NCBI GenBank assembly: GCA_958417755.1
Contig: CATZDY010000144.1
Location: 1-5,922 of the forward strand
Source: an uncultured Peptococcaceae bacterium
GTDB lineage: Bacteria > Bacillota > Desulfotomaculia > Desulfotomaculales > Desulfocucumaceae
Reading direction: 5' to 3'
DNA: 5,922 bases
Below are positions 5,035-5,922 of this stretch, one piece after another. Position 1 is the first letter of the stretch, and each line of letters starts with the position of its first letter. The notes beneath the pieces were generated by a model that saw only the letters and a program-made list of their open reading frames with translations, ran no database searches and was not told the DNA's origin. The position numbers and the translations under genes are program-made.

Positions 5035-5064
5035 GCAATCAACTAATCTAAGTAAATAAAAATC

Positions 5065-5922
5065 TTAGAGGTCCGGGATATAGGCAGCGCGAAAGCCGAG
5101 GCTCGTACTTAAAGTTGAACGACTAGCATTTCCATACAAACGGAAAACACCTGCTGCCATGGTGCTTTCCCAGCTACCACCCCGATAGGCAAGCTTTTCA
5201 TTTTTATTCTGCATTGTAAAAGTATCCTCCCCATAGTCCCCACTGTCTACGGGGAATAGGGCAAGTGCCTTCATCATTTCCGGCACCATGACTCCATCTT
5301 TTACTATCATAGCAGAAAAAAATGCATGCCCGTATGGATTGTTATTGCTGGCCGGATTTTCAATGACTGTGTTTAAGCAAAATATATTATTTGTATGTTC
5401 AGTACCAGGATCCGCGGTATAGTCCCATTTCAAAGTTCCTGCTGTACCGGGTTCCACCAGGGTTCCATTTGACAGCATGGCCCGCCATTTAACACTGCTG
5501 CTATTTTGGGCATTGCGGAAATCCGCAGCATCATTATTGAGCAAGATTTGGATTTCTCCGTCCATGGTTCGATACCCGCCTACCCATTCATACACATTGC
5601 CATTGAGATCAAAAATCCCGTCCGCCTCGCCGTTGTGGCTCCAGGTTTTGGAGCCTGTACCAGTCAGTACGCGATTGATTCTGCCATCCTCTCCATAGGA
5701 CGCGGGCACTGCGGTATACGTTTCTTCCTCATGGTCTTTACCATAATCATTATTCCCTTGAGGCATGCAGTTATTTTTCCTACACCAAAGGGCCAGGGCT
5801 GCCCATTCGGCATTGGTCATCAGGTGCCAACCAGAACCTTTGGCTTCACAAACTTGCCGGGCTGTATCAAAGTTAATGGATACCTTGGGATCTTCCCCGG
5901 GCAAACTGTAAGCCCGGTTGTT
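5065..5922 (-). CDS. FGE/SUMF1-like C-type-lectin-fold protein, probable DGR target (5' end outside window)
   Basis: The last 285 codons of a longer gene; the frame is open at the right edge, beginning NNRAYSLPGEDPKVSINFD. Numbering visible residues from there, KGSGWHLMTNAEWAALALW (28-46), GNNDYGKD (56-63), a DGIFDLNGNVYEWVGG core (101-116) and a terminal RGGSW (247-251)...GFRAA (276-280) are FGE-sulfatase-fold landmarks. No cysteine occurs in the last 60 residues, so the FGE catalytic cysteine pair is missing and formylglycine synthesis is unlikely. The 252-275 segment has the layout of the hypervariable tail in diversity-generating retroelement targets, which display binding surfaces on phage tails or cell surfaces. 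The N-terminal anchoring or structural part is off-window. Convergent with the toxin gene. No reverse transcriptase is visible. Likely a ligand- or receptor-binding protein; the FGE-like fold is firm, DGR status is inference. Confidence 0.85.
   Translation of the reverse strand, partial: NNRAYSLPGEDPKVSINFDTARQVCEAKGSGWHLMTNAEWAALALWCRKNNCMPQGNNDYGKDHEEETYTAVPASYGEDGRINRVLTGTGSKTWSHNGEADGIFDLNGNVYEWVGGYRTMDGEIQILLNNDAADFRNAQNSSSVKWRAMLSNGTLVEPGTAGTLKWDYTADPGTEHTNNIFCLNTVIENPASNNNPYGHAFFSAMIVKDGVMVPEMMKALALFPVDSGDYGEDTFTMQNKNEKLAYRGGSWESTMAAGVFRLYGNASRSTLSTSLGFRAAYIPDL
5095..5181 (-). other. putative DGR variable region
   Basis: This 3' segment encodes GGSW, then E-S-T-M, AAGVF, R-L-Y-G-N-A-S, RS, T-L-S-T-S-L, then GFR. 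The scaffold residues GGSW, AGVF.L, RS and GFR stay constant in FGE-like DGR targets while the intervening positions vary. Many of the variable codons here are NNY (AGC, ACC, CGT, TAT, AGT, ACT, AGT, AGC, CTC), as expected if AAY codons in a template were changed at the two adenines. The exact borders cannot be set without the template repeat. Confidence 0.6.

Noticed and set aside
5065..5922. Active formylglycine-generating enzyme (sulfatase maturation)
   Set aside because: No cysteine is present near the C-terminus where the catalytic pair should be, and no sulfatase gene is nearby.
1..5922. DGR template repeat, DGR reverse transcriptase or CRISPR array inside the window
   Set aside because: No second copy of the GGSW...GFR coding segment, no reverse transcriptase motifs and no regularly spaced repeats were seen on either strand.

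Overview
The window looks like a piece of a low-to-mid GC Bacillota chromosome, probably a gut-type anaerobe of the Clostridia/Negativicutes kind. The evidence is strong AGGAGG ribosome-binding sites, TTG starts, a Hol44-type holin, a MepA-like MATE pump with a GyrI-domain MerR regulator, a DinJ/YafQ cassette, and an FGE-like surface or tail protein of a type common in such organisms and their prophages. No tRNA, rRNA, CRISPR array or transposase gene is visible. The genus cannot be fixed from this sequence.

Layout. Positions 1-1021 hold a minus-strand phage-type lysis segment: a small protein with one membrane segment and a coiled coil (680-1021), then a three-helix holin (194-514). Something may start at the extreme left edge, but only 15 codons are visible. 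Positions 1022-2033 contain no gene I recognise. They do hold a possible small minus-strand transcription unit: an extended -10 promoter, an SD, an 86-aa ORF and a T-tailed hairpin. A bidirectional terminator-like inverted repeat lies nearer the MerR gene. Positions 2034-4281 are a divergent pair: a MerR-family regulator on minus and a MATE efflux pump on plus. Between them is a MerR-type promoter with a 19-bp spacer filled by a perfect dyad, and a triplicated heptamer that supplies the -10 element. Positions 4439-4996 are a DinJ-type antitoxin and YafQ-type toxin pair with promoter and terminator. Positions 5065-5922 are the 3' part of an FGE-like (C-type lectin fold) gene on minus, open at the right edge.

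How the genes work together. The MerR protein probably senses a lipophilic drug or metabolite through its GyrI-like domain and switches on the pump. The toxin-antitoxin pair looks disarmed: an in-frame TAG sits exactly where the YafQ catalytic C-terminal histidine codon should be, and the expected residues A-D-L-F and a second stop follow. The FGE-like protein ends in the GGSW...AGVF.L...RS...GFRAA architecture of diversity-generating retroelement (DGR) target proteins. That tail is the most likely link to an unusual system, although no reverse transcriptase or template repeat is inside the window. The lysis genes and the DGR-like gene all lie on minus, with the resistance and toxin-antitoxin genes between them. 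This would fit cargo sitting within or beside a prophage, but that is inference.
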